Source: a virus. From it: a stretch of DNA of 30,460 nucleotides. The position numbers and the translations under genes are program-made. The notes beneath the pieces were generated by a model. That model made no database searches and was not told the origin of the DNA. It saw nothing but the letters and a program-made list of their open reading frames with translations. This document shows positions 1 to 8,338 of this stretch, one piece after another (position 1 is the stretch's first letter; each line of letters starts with the position of its first letter). The stretch covers positions 1 through 30,460 of the IMG/VR virus record IMGVR_UViG_3300028895_000054; one strand, given 5' to 3'.

Positions 1-13
1 GCTCTTCCGATCT
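1..13 (+). other. Illumina adapter remnant at contig edge
   Basis: The first 13 bases, gctcttccgatct, are identical to the 3' end shared by both standard Illumina TruSeq adapters. They run in frame into the sheath gene only by chance. This marks a library or assembly artefact, so these bases should be trimmed and the left edge treated as a contig end. Confidence 0.93.
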
Positions 14-2463
14 TTAATGCTGCATCAATTACTGGTGTATCAGCATTTGTTCAAAATGGTAAATTAAGCATTTATGCTGAATCAGGCGCAGGCGATGATT
101 TTAGTTCAGTTGATGTTAGTGTAACTATTTCAGGTACTGGTACAGTATTAGATGATTTAGGTATGGCAGCAGGCACATATAATGCACCAATCTTAAACTA
201 CTCAACTCACACAAATGTTCCACGTTGGAGATCAACAGATATTAGCCCACGTCCATCAGGTTCTGTATGGATTAAAACAACAGCGGTTAATTCAGGTACT
301 GATATTATTGTTAAACAGTATAACGCAGCATCAGCAACATATTCGGATAAAACTTGTCCTGTATATGAAACAGATGCAGAAGCAAATTATAAATTAGATC
401 CAGCTAATGGTGGTGCTAATATTGCTAAAGGTTCTGTTTACGCTCAGTATGATGTACAAAACAATGATACATCGACATTAAAATTACTTGAACGTATTGC
501 AACTGGTAACACTGTAATTGTTGGTGCATCAACAGCACCAAGTTTTACAGCAGGTGATCAATTTTCTGTTTCAGCAAGTGCAGCAGGCTCATCGGCTATG
601 ACAAGTGTTACAACGGTAACAATCAATGGCACAGAAGCTGAAGATTTTGTTACTGCATTTTTATCAGCAGGTGTTGATAATGTTACAGCTAGTGTACAAG
701 CAACAGGCGCAATTGCAATTGAACATACACAAGGCGGCGTAATTTATATTAAAAATGTTACAGGTACTCCAATTGATGATGCAGGCTTTGTTGACTCGAT
801 TGACGGTGTTCGCCCATTGGTTGAAGCAGGTACAATCACAGGCTTATCATTATCGAACTGGAATACATTGGTTTACACAGCAAGTAATAACCGTCCAGGA
901 CAAGATCCATTACCAGGTACTAAATGGTACTACTCAGTAATTGACGAAGTTGATATTATGATTCACGACGGTCAAGGTTGGGCAGGTTACCGTAACGTAT
1001 CAAATGATATCCGCGGAATGGATTTAACATTAACTGACCCTGAAGGCCCACAAGTTGGCGCAACTGCTCCATCAACACAGGCATCAGGCGACCCACTTGT
1101 ATATGGTGACTTATGGTTAGATACTTCAGACTTAGATAATTATCCGATGATTTATCGTTGGGAGAATCCAGAAGGTATTGATCAATGGGTTCCAATCGAT
1201 AATGCTGATCAAACAAGCGTTAACGGTGTTGTGTTTGCAGATGCGCGTTGGGACTTAGATGGCACAACTGACCCAGTATCAGACCCATTGACTGCAATTA
1301 CAGATTTATTAACTAGTGATTACATTGATCCAGACGCACCTGAAGAATCATTATACCCAACAGGTACATTATTATTCAACACACGTCGTTCAGGATACAC
1401 TGTTAAAGAATTTAGAACAAATTACTTCAATGAATTTGACTTTGACTTTACTTCAAACCCACAACCAGCAGAAACAAATGCTTGGGTTACTGTAAGCGGT
1501 AACAAAAACGATGGTTCACCTTACATGGGTCGTCAAGCGCAACGTGCAATGGTTGTTGAAGCAATGAAGGCAGCAATTGACACAAGCACAGAGATCCGTG
1601 AAGAACAACGTTACTTTAACTTAATTGCATCACCTGGATATCCAGAGTTACATGCTAACATGGTACGTTTAAATAACGATCGTAGACAAACTGCATTCGT
1701 TATTGGTGATACACCAATGCGTATGGATGACAGTGGCAATTCAATTCTTGAATGGTCTTCGAACAACGGTGGATTAGGTTTACCGACTGGTGATGGATTA
1801 GCAGTAACTAATCCTTACTTAGGTGTTTTCTACCCATCAGGTCAAACAAACGATTTAGAAGGCAACCCAATTGTTGTTCCACCATCACATGCTATGCTAA
1901 GAACAATTATCCGCAATGACCAAATTGCTTATCCTTGGTTTGCACCAGCAGGTACACGCCGCGGCACAATTGACAACATGTCGGCATTAGGTTATGTAGA
2001 TAATGGTGAGTTTGTACAAGTTGCAAACCGTAATACAGTACGTGACACATTATACGAAAACAATGTAAACCCATTAACATTTATTCAAGGAACTGGATTA
2101 GTTAACTATGGTAATAAAACTACACACAGTGGTTCAGCATTAGATCGTATTAACGTTTCTCGTTTAGTTGCATATATGCGTAGACAAATTGAATATATTG
2201 CTAAGAACTACTTATTTGAACCAAATGATAAATTAACTCGTGACGAGATTAAAGGTCAAATGGAACAATTATGTAACGATTTAGTTGCTAAACGTGCATT
2301 ATATGACTACTTAGTTGTTTGTGATGAATCAAACAATACACCATACAGAATAGATCGCAACGAGCTTTGGGTTGATATCGCTATCGAACCAGTTAAAGCA
2401 GTTGAATTTATCTATATTCCACTTCGTATTAAAAACACAGGTGAAATTAGTGGTGCAGCATAA
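14..2463 (+). CDS. 18: Tail sheath protein gp18, 5'-truncated
   Basis: This is the contractile tail sheath subunit, which polymerises around the tail tube and contracts to drive injection. The reading frame is open to the left edge, upstream of the first ATG at 163, so the N-terminus is missing. About 815 residues remain, longer than T4 gp18 (659), as in other marine T4-like phages with enlarged sheath insertions. The C-terminal 110 residues carry the conserved sheath-polymerisation domain, including IEYIAKNYLFEPND, YDYLVVCDESNNTP, RIDRNELWVDIAIEPVKAVE and a final beta strand. The middle part has the GxxWYYSVIDEVDIMIHDG stretch. An intrinsic terminator follows directly, so sheath transcription ends before the tube gene. 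The identification rests on recognised family motifs. Confidence 0.95.
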
Positions 2464-2480
2464 TAGCTAACGCTAATAAA

Positions 2481-2504
2481 AAAGCCCCGCAAGGGGCTTT
2501 TTTT
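2481..2504 (+). terminator. Intrinsic terminator after sheath gene
   Basis: AAAGCCCC (2481-2488), loop GCAA, GGGGCTTT (2493-2500), then a T run to 2504. The 8-bp stem with a GNRA-type loop lies 17 bases after the sheath stop codon. Confidence 0.9.
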
Positions 2505-2530
2505 ATGGCTTTTTTTCGGTTGTCAATGAA

Positions 2531-2538
2531 GATAAATA
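2531..2538 (+). promoter_or_regulatory. T4-type late promoter box before tail tube gene
   Basis: GATAAATA matches the T4 late consensus TATAAATA at 7 of 8 positions. It lies 39 bases before the tube start. A Shine-Dalgarno AGGAGAG (2564-2570) follows before the ATG, so this transcript would have a normal leader. Confidence 0.65.
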
Positions 2539-2577
2539 ATAATACATTTAAAATAGAATTTTTAGGAGAGACATATT

Positions 2578-3195
2578 ATGTCAGTTTCATCTTTAAATAG
2601 AATGACAGTACCTTTAAGTGGTGATCAATCATCATCAACTCAAGGTTTGTTAATGCCTAAGTTAGCATATCGTTTCCGCGTTATCTTTGAAAACTTTGGT
2701 GTATCAACTCCACGTTCGGAGTTAACAAAACAAGTAATTGACGTGTCAAGACCACAGTTAACACACGAACCAATCACTCTTGATGTTTATAACTCTAAAG
2801 TACATTTAGCAGGTAAACATTCATGGAATGATATCACTGTTAACTTACGTGATGATGCTACAGGTGCAGTTGCACGTTTAGTCGGCGAGCAAATGCAACG
2901 TCAATTAGACCATATGGAACAAGCGTCAGCTTCATCAGGTATTGATTACAAATTCACAATGCGTGTTGAAGTATTAGACGGTGGTAACGGTGCTCATGAA
3001 CCAACAGTTTTAGAAACTTGGGAATTATACGGTTGTTTTGTTACAGGTGCAGAATACTCAGGTATGGCATACGGAACGAACGATGTTGCTACAGTTGGCT
3101 TAACAGTTAAGTACGATAACGCATTACAAACTCCATTAGGATCAGGTATTGGTACAGACGTTGGTCGTACATTAGGTGACGTTGTAACAGGCTAA
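2578..3195 (+). CDS. 19: Tail tube protein gp19
   Basis: This is the inner tail tube subunit through which DNA passes. It has 205 residues, against 163 in T4. The N-terminal third shows the tube-fold pattern (KLAYRFRVIFENFG, then a strand-rich stretch ITLDVYNSKVHLAGKHSWNDI, then VNLRDDATGAVARLVGEQMQRQ) typical of T4-like gp19. The start ATG has a strong AGGAGAG ribosome site at 2564. It follows the sheath gene, as in T4 where 18 and 19 are adjacent, but here it has its own late promoter after a terminator, which would allow separate dosage. The stop overlaps the next start (TAATG at 3193-3197), implying translational coupling with the following tube-fold protein. Confidence 0.92.
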   Translation: MSVSSLNRMTVPLSGDQSSSTQGLLMPKLAYRFRVIFENFGVSTPRSELTKQVIDVSRPQLTHEPITLDVYNSKVHLAGKHSWNDITVNLRDDATGAVARLVGEQMQRQLDHMEQASASSGIDYKFTMRVEVLDGGNGAHEPTVLETWELYGCFVTGAEYSGMAYGTNDVATVGLTVKYDNALQTPLGSGIGTDVGRTLGDVVTG

Positions 3196-4511
3196 TGGCA
3201 TTTGGAAGTTTCCTTAGTGGGCTTGTCGGTGGTAATTTTGTTGATGACTTCACCGGCGGCCTACTAGGTTCAGATTATTTCAAAGACTATAAACACGCCA
3301 GTAAAGTTTTTACAGGCGACAGTTATGCCAATGCGCCACAGTTCAAATTCCTCTTTCATGTTTACTTTACGTTAAACACAGGAGAGATCGAAGGTTTAGC
3401 TAATGTAATGCCATTGAGCGATAATGCCACAATTGGTGTATTAGTTAAAACAGCAGAATTACCTAGCTACTCAGCTCAAGTAAAACCATATAATCAATAT
3501 AATCGTAAACGTTACGTTCAAACAGGTATAGAATACCGTCCGGTTAACATTCAATTCCATGACGACGGATCAGATTTAGTTCGTAGTATGTGGTATAATT
3601 ACATGACATACTATTATTCAGATTCAAGACATACATACGATGGTAGGTCATTGGGGTATGAAGAAACTAAGTTTGATTTTAACAAGCGTGATATCTATGA
3701 TAATCTAAGATCAGTGAATGATTGGGGTTTCAATGGCGATAACGCCAATGGATCATATAAGCCTAACTTCTTCAAAGATATTAAGATTTATGGATTGAAT
3801 CGTGGTAACTTTGTACAATATACATTAGTTAATCCTATTATCACAGATTGGCAACACGATACATTTGATTATGCTCAAGGTGCTGGTACTATGACAAATA
3901 ATATGACGTTGCAGTACGAAGCAGTAAAATATCAACGTGGTAACATTGGAAGTTTAAATACTACAGAAGTACTTGGCTTTGGTGATACAGCTCACTATGA
4001 TAGAGAACCGAGTAAACTATCTAAAGCAGGATCGACTAATTCGATATTAGGACAATCGGGTCTATTAGACGCAGGTTCTAGTATTGTTGAAGATTTAGTA
4101 CCAGGTGGTGACGGTAAGATTAATATATTAGGTGCAGCATTAACAGCGGGTAGAACAGCATATACGTGGAAAGATGGTGGTTTAAGTGATGCATTCAAAG
4201 AAGAAGGCACAGCATTAGTTGGTGGATTAGCATCAACGGCATTAAGATCAAATGTTGTTACTAATGCGTTAAATGGATTTAGTTTTCCTAAGTCAACATC
4301 GAATAATACAGACGCTACTACAACTAATAGCAATAGTAATGCAACTAGCGCATCTAATAGATCAAGTGTTAGAACAACATCTGCACCAGTTAACACACAA
4401 AACAATGGTTCGGGTGTAACATCAAATGGGTCAGATGTTACTTACGGTCAAACTGCAAGTGGGTTAAATAGACAAGCTGACCCAACATCAGTTATAACGA
4501 AGTTGAAATAA
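3195..4511 (+). CDS. Baseplate-tail tube initiator-like protein (gp54-like, gp19 fold)
   Basis: 438 residues. A short Gly-rich N-terminus is followed by FKFLFHVYFTLN (about 50-61), LVKTAELPSYS, YNQYNRKRYVQTGIEYRPVNIQFHDDG and RDIKIYGLNRGNFVQYTLVNPIITDWQHDTFDYAQGAGTM segments, the pattern of marine T4-like tube-fold proteins at the baseplate/tube junction. The C-terminal 120 residues are low complexity, rich in Asn, Ser and Thr. In T4, gp48 and gp54 are gp19 relatives that nucleate the tube, and this gene is coupled to gp19 by a one-base overlap. The assignment to gp54 rather than gp48 or another tube-like structural protein is inferred from recalled marine homologues and is less certain than the fold. 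Confidence 0.7.
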   Translation: MAFGSFLSGLVGGNFVDDFTGGLLGSDYFKDYKHASKVFTGDSYANAPQFKFLFHVYFTLNTGEIEGLANVMPLSDNATIGVLVKTAELPSYSAQVKPYNQYNRKRYVQTGIEYRPVNIQFHDDGSDLVRSMWYNYMTYYYSDSRHTYDGRSLGYEETKFDFNKRDIYDNLRSVNDWGFNGDNANGSYKPNFFKDIKIYGLNRGNFVQYTLVNPIITDWQHDTFDYAQGAGTMTNNMTLQYEAVKYQRGNIGSLNTTEVLGFGDTAHYDREPSKLSKAGSTNSILGQSGLLDAGSSIVEDLVPGGDGKINILGAALTAGRTAYTWKDGGLSDAFKEEGTALVGGLASTALRSNVVTNALNGFSFPKSTSNNTDATTTNSNSNATSASNRSSVRTTSAPVNTQNNGSGVTSNGSDVTYGQTASGLNRQADPTSVITKLK

Positions 4512-4512
4512 A

Positions 4513-4860
4513 ATGGCAGAAATACAAAAAGCAGAATCAGTTACAAGAATAAGTGATAGGTTTTATGAATTAGATCTTGTTGTAGATTCCAACGAGTGGG
4601 ATACAGTATATTCTTATTTTAAAAAAATAATGAATGATCCTGACATTGCTAATAATTTTGCTACTATTGTATTTCGTATATCTAAAAAGAATGATGTTAA
4701 TGCATTAGAGTTATTAGAAAGTCTAAAAGGTCAGGACGGTATGTCGTTAACAATGTCAATGGCATACATGATGAATAACGATCGTTCTAATTCTGTATTA
4801 CTTGGTGTGGGCAACATTATCACACCAGACTATTATGCAGCAAGAAATGTAATACAGTGA
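4513..4860 (+). CDS. Conserved T4-like structural-module protein, function unknown
   Basis: 115 residues, starting one base after the preceding stop. The sequence is alpha-helical in character (EWDTVYSYFKKIMNDPDIANNFA, then ALELLESLKGQDGMSLTMSMAYMMN) and ends in ITPDYYAARNVIQ. Small proteins with this helix pattern and a YYAARN-like C-terminus occur in tail or head modules of marine T4-like phages, but I know no assigned role. There are no membrane segments and no cysteines. Its position between a baseplate/tube protein and the head-completion nuclease suggests a virion or assembly role. It could be an assembly chaperone. Confidence 0.8.
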   Translation: MAEIQKAESVTRISDRFYELDLVVDSNEWDTVYSYFKKIMNDPDIANNFATIVFRISKKNDVNALELLESLKGQDGMSLTMSMAYMMNNDRSNSVLLGVGNIITPDYYAARNVIQ

Positions 4861-4861
4861 C

Positions 4862-5287
4862 ATGGCAGCTAATTTCGCTAAAGGCAAATATCAAGTAAAA
4901 AATAAAAACAAGTATGTAGGCAAAGGCCAACCTACATATCGTAGCTCGTGGGAGATGACATTTATGAACTTCTGCGACAACAATCCAAACATTATACAAT
5001 GGGCTAGTGAGCCTATTGCTATTCCGTATAGACATCCATATACAAACAAACGCACTAATTATGTACCAGACTTCTTTGTGCTTTACAAAGATAAAGCAGG
5101 AAGACAAGTTGCAGAAATGATCGAAATCAAACCTTACGGCCAAGCCGTATTAAAAGAAGGCATGAATGAACGTCAGAAGCAAACATTAGCAATTAACATG
5201 GCTAAGTGGGAATCTGCTAAAGCCTGGTGCAAACAACAAAAAATGAAGTTCAGAGTCGTAACAGAAAAAGACATTTACCGCCAATAA
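4862..5287 (+). CDS. 4: Head completion nuclease-like protein gp4
   Basis: 141 residues, about the size of T4 gp4 (150), which acts in finishing the DNA-filled head before tail joining. The fold is the TnsA-like/PD-(D/E)xK nuclease type. Visible elements are YRSSWEMTFMNFCDNNPNI (E31), WASEPIAIPY, the catalytic-type PDFFV (D70) and IEIKP (E88-x-K90), so the active site looks intact. The gene starts one base after the previous stop. Its stop is followed by a late-promoter box overlapping the start region of gp16. The identification is strong from the order of motifs; nuclease activity is inferred from the conserved acidic and lysine residues. Confidence 0.88.
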   Translation: MAANFAKGKYQVKNKNKYVGKGQPTYRSSWEMTFMNFCDNNPNIIQWASEPIAIPYRHPYTNKRTNYVPDFFVLYKDKAGRQVAEMIEIKPYGQAVLKEGMNERQKQTLAINMAKWESAKAWCKQQKMKFRVVTEKDIYRQ

Positions 5288-5291
5288 CACT

Positions 5292-5299
5292 AATAAATA
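5292..5299 (+). promoter_or_regulatory. T4-type late promoter box close to gp16 start
   Basis: AATAAATA ends 5 bases before the ATG at 5305. T4 late transcription starts about this far downstream of the box, so the transcript would begin at or next to the start codon with no room for a Shine-Dalgarno. Confidence 0.6.
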
Positions 5300-5304
5300 G
5301 TGTT

Positions 5305-5787
5305 ATGACTAAAAAATTAGAAGAATTGTTCAACCTTCCAGACGACGACGAGAACGAACCAGCTCATCCTCAAAAGCAATATGAGGTAACAGACATAATC
5401 GACGCCAAAGAAGATTTATCTATTGTTGAGAAAATAGATGAAGCATTACCGCGTGTTAAAGGTCTTGAAGCAAGTGATACCGAAATGGACGAACTTGCTG
5501 ATTTAGCTAAAGATGCATTTAAAGATTTAATGGACACTGGTATGAATGTAGAAGCTCGTTTTGCTAACGAGATATTTTCTAGTGCTAGTTCATTCTTAGG
5601 ACATGCCATTACAGCCAAGACAGCTAAGATGAATAAAAAGTTGAAGCAGGTAGAGCTACAACTTAAAAAAGCAAAGTTGGATATGGACAGAGGTGACGGC
5701 CCAGAAACTGCAAATGGCACTATGCTTGATCGCAATGAACTCATTGAAAAATTATTAAATCAAAATTCTAACAAAGATAATAAATAG
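5305..5787 (+). CDS. 16: Terminase small subunit gp16
   Basis: 160 residues (T4 gp16 has 164). The start is set at the ATG at 5305; an upstream in-frame ATG at 5227 lies wholly inside gp4 and is rejected. An acidic N-terminus (FNLPDDDENEP) is followed by a central helical domain MDELADLAKDAFKDLMDTG, FANEIFSSASSFLGHAITAK and a coiled-coil-like NKKLKQVELQLKKAKLD, matching the layout of T4-like small terminases. The protein recognises DNA and stimulates gp17 ATPase during packaging. Unlike T4, where 16 and 17 overlap, the large subunit gene here lies about 3.6 kb further on, after a block of putative head proteins. A second late box overlaps its 3' end. Confidence 0.82.
   Translation: MTKKLEELFNLPDDDENEPAHPQKQYEVTDIIDAKEDLSIVEKIDEALPRVKGLEASDTEMDELADLAKDAFKDLMDTGMNVEARFANEIFSSASSFLGHAITAKTAKMNKKLKQVELQLKKAKLDMDRGDGPETANGTMLDRNELIEKLLNQNSNKDNK
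5779..5786 (+). promoter_or_regulatory. T4-type late promoter box overlapping the end of gp16
   Basis: AATAAATA lies over the last codons of gp16, 21 bases before the ATG at 5808. A GGAG Shine-Dalgarno at 5798-5801 sits between, so this promoter leaves a conventional short leader. Confidence 0.6.
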
Positions 5788-5807
5788 TATTATAATTGGA
5801 GTTTAGA

Positions 5808-6317
5808 ATGAAATCCTTACAAGAATACTTAACCGAGTCTAAAAAAGACTACGAATACCGCATTAAAATTGCAGGCGAACTATCTAAAGAGCAAATCGAC
5901 GAAATTAAGCGTGGGTTTGCACAGTTTGATATGACACAGATTAGTGAGATAGCAAAAACACCTGTAACAAAATCACCATATGATTTTCCAAACTTGGAAA
6001 ACGTTGAAGTTAGCATTTTTGATGTTAAGTTTAACTATCCAGCAGGCCAACAAAGCATACAACAAATTGCAGAAACAGCAGGCGTAAACATTGATCATGT
6101 TGTTGTTACAGGAACAGCATTTGATGAATCAATGAGTGCTGAATTAGAAATGCAAGCAGATAATTCAGGTGATGAACCATTACTAGAAAAGGATTATCCA
6201 GAACAAGATGCCGAGCAAAAGAAAGCAAGTGAAGCTTACGGTGACAGTTTCTTAAGTATGGTCAAAGAGTTAGAAACTCGCAAATACGAAATAGAAAAGG
6301 GCACCGACAATGGATAA
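5808..6317 (+). CDS. Putative internal head protein with capsid-targeting-like N-terminus
   Basis: 169 residues. The start is the ATG at 5808, preceded by GGAG at 5798-5801; an in-frame TTG at 5796 would overlap that ribosome site. The N-terminus MKSLQEYLTE-S closely resembles the capsid targeting tag of T4 IPII and IPIII (MKTYQEFIAE-A), which the gp21 prohead protease removes after the Glu. The body, about residues 15-110, reads as a mixed alpha/beta domain with YEYRIKIAGELSKEQIDEIKRG and VEVSIFDVKFNYPAGQQSIQQIA. The C-terminus is acidic. It overlaps the next gene by 8 bases. The role is inferred: a protein packaged in, or scaffolding, the prohead. Confidence 0.8.
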   Translation: MKSLQEYLTESKKDYEYRIKIAGELSKEQIDEIKRGFAQFDMTQISEIAKTPVTKSPYDFPNLENVEVSIFDVKFNYPAGQQSIQQIAETAGVNIDHVVVTGTAFDESMSAELEMQADNSGDEPLLEKDYPEQDAEQKKASEAYGDSFLSMVKELETRKYEIEKGTDNG

Positions 6318-7779
6318 TATCTACAAAGTATTAGAAACACTCAAGAACGTTGAAGAAGAAAAAGACGATAAAATCGAAAACGCTGAAGTAGTATCTGAGG
6401 CAAAAGGCGGACCATTCCAAACACGCGAAAAAGCAGAAGCTGATGCACGTTCAGAAATCGGCGGCGGCGATGAAGGCACTAATTATCGAATCGAAAAGAA
6501 AGACGATGGTTATTACTGGGACGAGAAAATTAATGAATCTAACTTATATCACATCTTAGATACTTTGTATTACAAAGTATCTGAAGAACAATTAAACGAA
6601 GGACCAGAAGATTTAATAGCTAATTTAAAAGACCGTCGCAAAACATTTAGACAAGCGGCAGCAGATAGCGGGTTAGCAGATAAATCAATGAAGACTCCAC
6701 AACAAACAGCACAAGCTCCACAACAACCAGAAAAGAAAGATAAAGGTTGGTTCAGTTCTTTATTTGATGATGTAGTCTCAGAAAATAATGATCAATTAAC
6801 TGATAATGTAGCAGCAAGAATTATTAGATACTTAGAAAGAGAAAACCCAGACGTATTCAAACAACACGGTAGCGAATACGTTTACGATATCGCACATCAA
6901 AATGCACACGACTTATGTTATGATTGGCCAGAAGGTGAAGGCTTTGGATCAAGCGATGCCTACGGTGCTATTCAAGGCACATTACGTGACTTAGGATTAA
7001 ACGAAGAAGGCACTCGTGTACAGCAAATGGGTACTAAAACAGTTGTAAACACACAAGATGGTGATAGACACGAATTTGATGATCCAGCAATGGCACAAGA
7101 ATTCATTGCACAAAAAGATATGATGGACAGTAAAGATATGAGCAAATTAAACGATAAATTTGAAAAAGTAATGGAAAACTTAAACGAAGACATTACAGTA
7201 ACACAAATGGATCCACAAAACCCAGAAGGCGATACTGTTACAGTAACATCAAACGTAAACAATATTGACGCCTTACAAGGCTTATTAAGCAACGCAGGCT
7301 TAGGCAATGCAGCAAGCATGGAACCATACGCACCAGAGATTGATCCTGGTATGGACGCTGAATTAGACGGCGGTCCTGTAATGGGCATGGGCGGCAACGA
7401 TTTAGCAGGCCCTACAGACTTACCAGCAATGGATGAGCCAGTCGGCGACGAAATGGGCGGAGACGATATGTCGACGTTTATGTCTATTGTTGATAAAGGT
7501 ATGGAAGAACCTGACATGGACATGGAACCAGAAGTAGATATCGAGCCTCCAATGGAAGAGCGCGACATTGAACATGCTAATACTCCAGACGAAAAATTAG
7601 GCACAACTGATACATTAGTTAACAAATTATCAGGTGGCTTAAACGGTCCTAAAGATATGCCATATGCACCAGCTAACGGCGGAGACAATCCTCGTGCAGG
7701 CAAACGTGTATATGAAGATTCAGAAGACGCCGACGTATTACGTGGCTTAAACGATTTATATCAAAAATATAAAGGCTAA
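6310..7779 (+). CDS. Large acidic protein, possible prohead core/scaffold
   Basis: 489 residues, very acidic and modular. An N-terminal helical segment (MDNIYKVLETLKNVEEEKDD) is followed by an EAKGGPFQTREKAEADARSE-type segment, a Gln/Pro linker near 140, a central domain, then DTVTVTSNVNNIDALQGLLS, and a Met/Asp/Gly/Pro-rich low-complexity tract around 345-420. Comparable acidic, modular proteins lie near the head genes of marine T4-like phages, and T4 core proteins (gp22, gp67, gp68) are also acidic and proteolysed. Several internal L-N-E-type sites resemble gp21 cleavage sites. No homologue with a proven role is recognised; scaffold or internal protein is an inference from composition and context. 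Confidence 0.75.
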   Translation: MDNIYKVLETLKNVEEEKDDKIENAEVVSEAKGGPFQTREKAEADARSEIGGGDEGTNYRIEKKDDGYYWDEKINESNLYHILDTLYYKVSEEQLNEGPEDLIANLKDRRKTFRQAAADSGLADKSMKTPQQTAQAPQQPEKKDKGWFSSLFDDVVSENNDQLTDNVAARIIRYLERENPDVFKQHGSEYVYDIAHQNAHDLCYDWPEGEGFGSSDAYGAIQGTLRDLGLNEEGTRVQQMGTKTVVNTQDGDRHEFDDPAMAQEFIAQKDMMDSKDMSKLNDKFEKVMENLNEDITVTQMDPQNPEGDTVTVTSNVNNIDALQGLLSNAGLGNAASMEPYAPEIDPGMDAELDGGPVMGMGGNDLAGPTDLPAMDEPVGDEMGGDDMSTFMSIVDKGMEEPDMDMEPEVDIEPPMEERDIEHANTPDEKLGTTDTLVNKLSGGLNGPKDMPYAPANGGDNPRAGKRVYEDSEDADVLRGLNDLYQKYKG

Positions 7780-7784
7780 TAACA

Positions 7785-7994
7785 ATGGCAGCCAATGGTA
7801 TATCAACATTACCAACTAAACGTGAACGCCAGGATGCTAAACTAGCATTAGCAGCAACAAAACGAGCCACCAACGGTAGACGTTCTACATTAGATGTTAC
7901 AGAATTACCTACACGTTATACAGCCGGCGATAATACAAGTGTTGACGACAATCCAAATGCAGGCGGATTAGTCGAAGGTCGTCCGTGGAAGTAA
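7785..7994 (+). CDS. Small conserved T4-like protein
   Basis: 69 residues. The sequence GISTLPTKRERQDAKLALAATKR, then LDVTELPTRYTAGD, ending in GGLVEGRPWK, is a pattern I recall from small conserved proteins near head genes of marine T4-like phages. The role is unknown. No signal peptide or membrane segment is present. It starts 5 bases after the acidic protein and stops one base before the next gene, so it is part of the same operon. A minor virion or assembly role is likely from context only. Confidence 0.75.
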   Translation: MAANGISTLPTKRERQDAKLALAATKRATNGRRSTLDVTELPTRYTAGDNTSVDDNPNAGGLVEGRPWK

Positions 7995-7995
7995 T

Positions 7996-8337
7996 ATGAG
8001 AGCTAAAGAGTTTATAACAGAAAATAAGCATGGTGATTTACCAGGCACTTTTGCGGACTCTTTAACACATGCAGGATACACTGCTGACAAGTATTACGAC
8101 ATGTATCGTTTGTCTATGTTAATTGGACGTATGCCGGATGATGCAGATGATATAGATTTCTATTCATGGATTGGACAAACACCATACATTGGTGCATATA
8201 GTAAAGAAGAATACGAAATGATTCAAAAAGCAGCTAAACAAGTTGGCATTCCTTTTGGAACTCATGTGCCTTCAGAAAGTAAAGAACACGAAGCCGTTAA
8301 CATAAAATCAATAACAAAACCATTTAAGGGATATTAA
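7996..8337 (+). CDS. Small putative internal head protein with targeting-like N-terminus
   Basis: 113 residues. The N-terminus MRAKEFITE-N fits the internal-protein tag pattern (M-K/R, four residues, two hydrophobics, x, E). The body contains YYDMYRLSMLIGRMPDDADD and AYSKEEYEMIQKAAKQVGIP, a helical pattern seen in short marine phage proteins of unknown function, and ends in a basic tail ITKPFKGY. It starts one base after the previous stop and ends one base before the next start. If the tag is processed, the mature protein would begin at about residue 10. The function is unknown. Confidence 0.75.
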   Translation: MRAKEFITENKHGDLPGTFADSLTHAGYTADKYYDMYRLSMLIGRMPDDADDIDFYSWIGQTPYIGAYSKEEYEMIQKAAKQVGIPFGTHVPSESKEHEAVNIKSITKPFKGY

Positions 8338-8338
8338 A

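Noticed and set aside
163-2463. Sheath gene starting at the ATG at 163
   Set aside because: The frame is open upstream to the edge and encodes sheath-like beta-rich sequence; 163 is an internal Met.
3995-4405. 136-residue minus-strand frame
   Set aside because: It is opposite the low-complexity Asn/Ser/Thr tail of the tube-initiator-like gene; no start signals or domain.
6972-7703. 243-residue minus-strand frame
   Set aside because: It is a shadow of the acidic protein gene: Ser/Pro-rich low complexity opposite Asp/Met/Gly codons, with no ribosome site.
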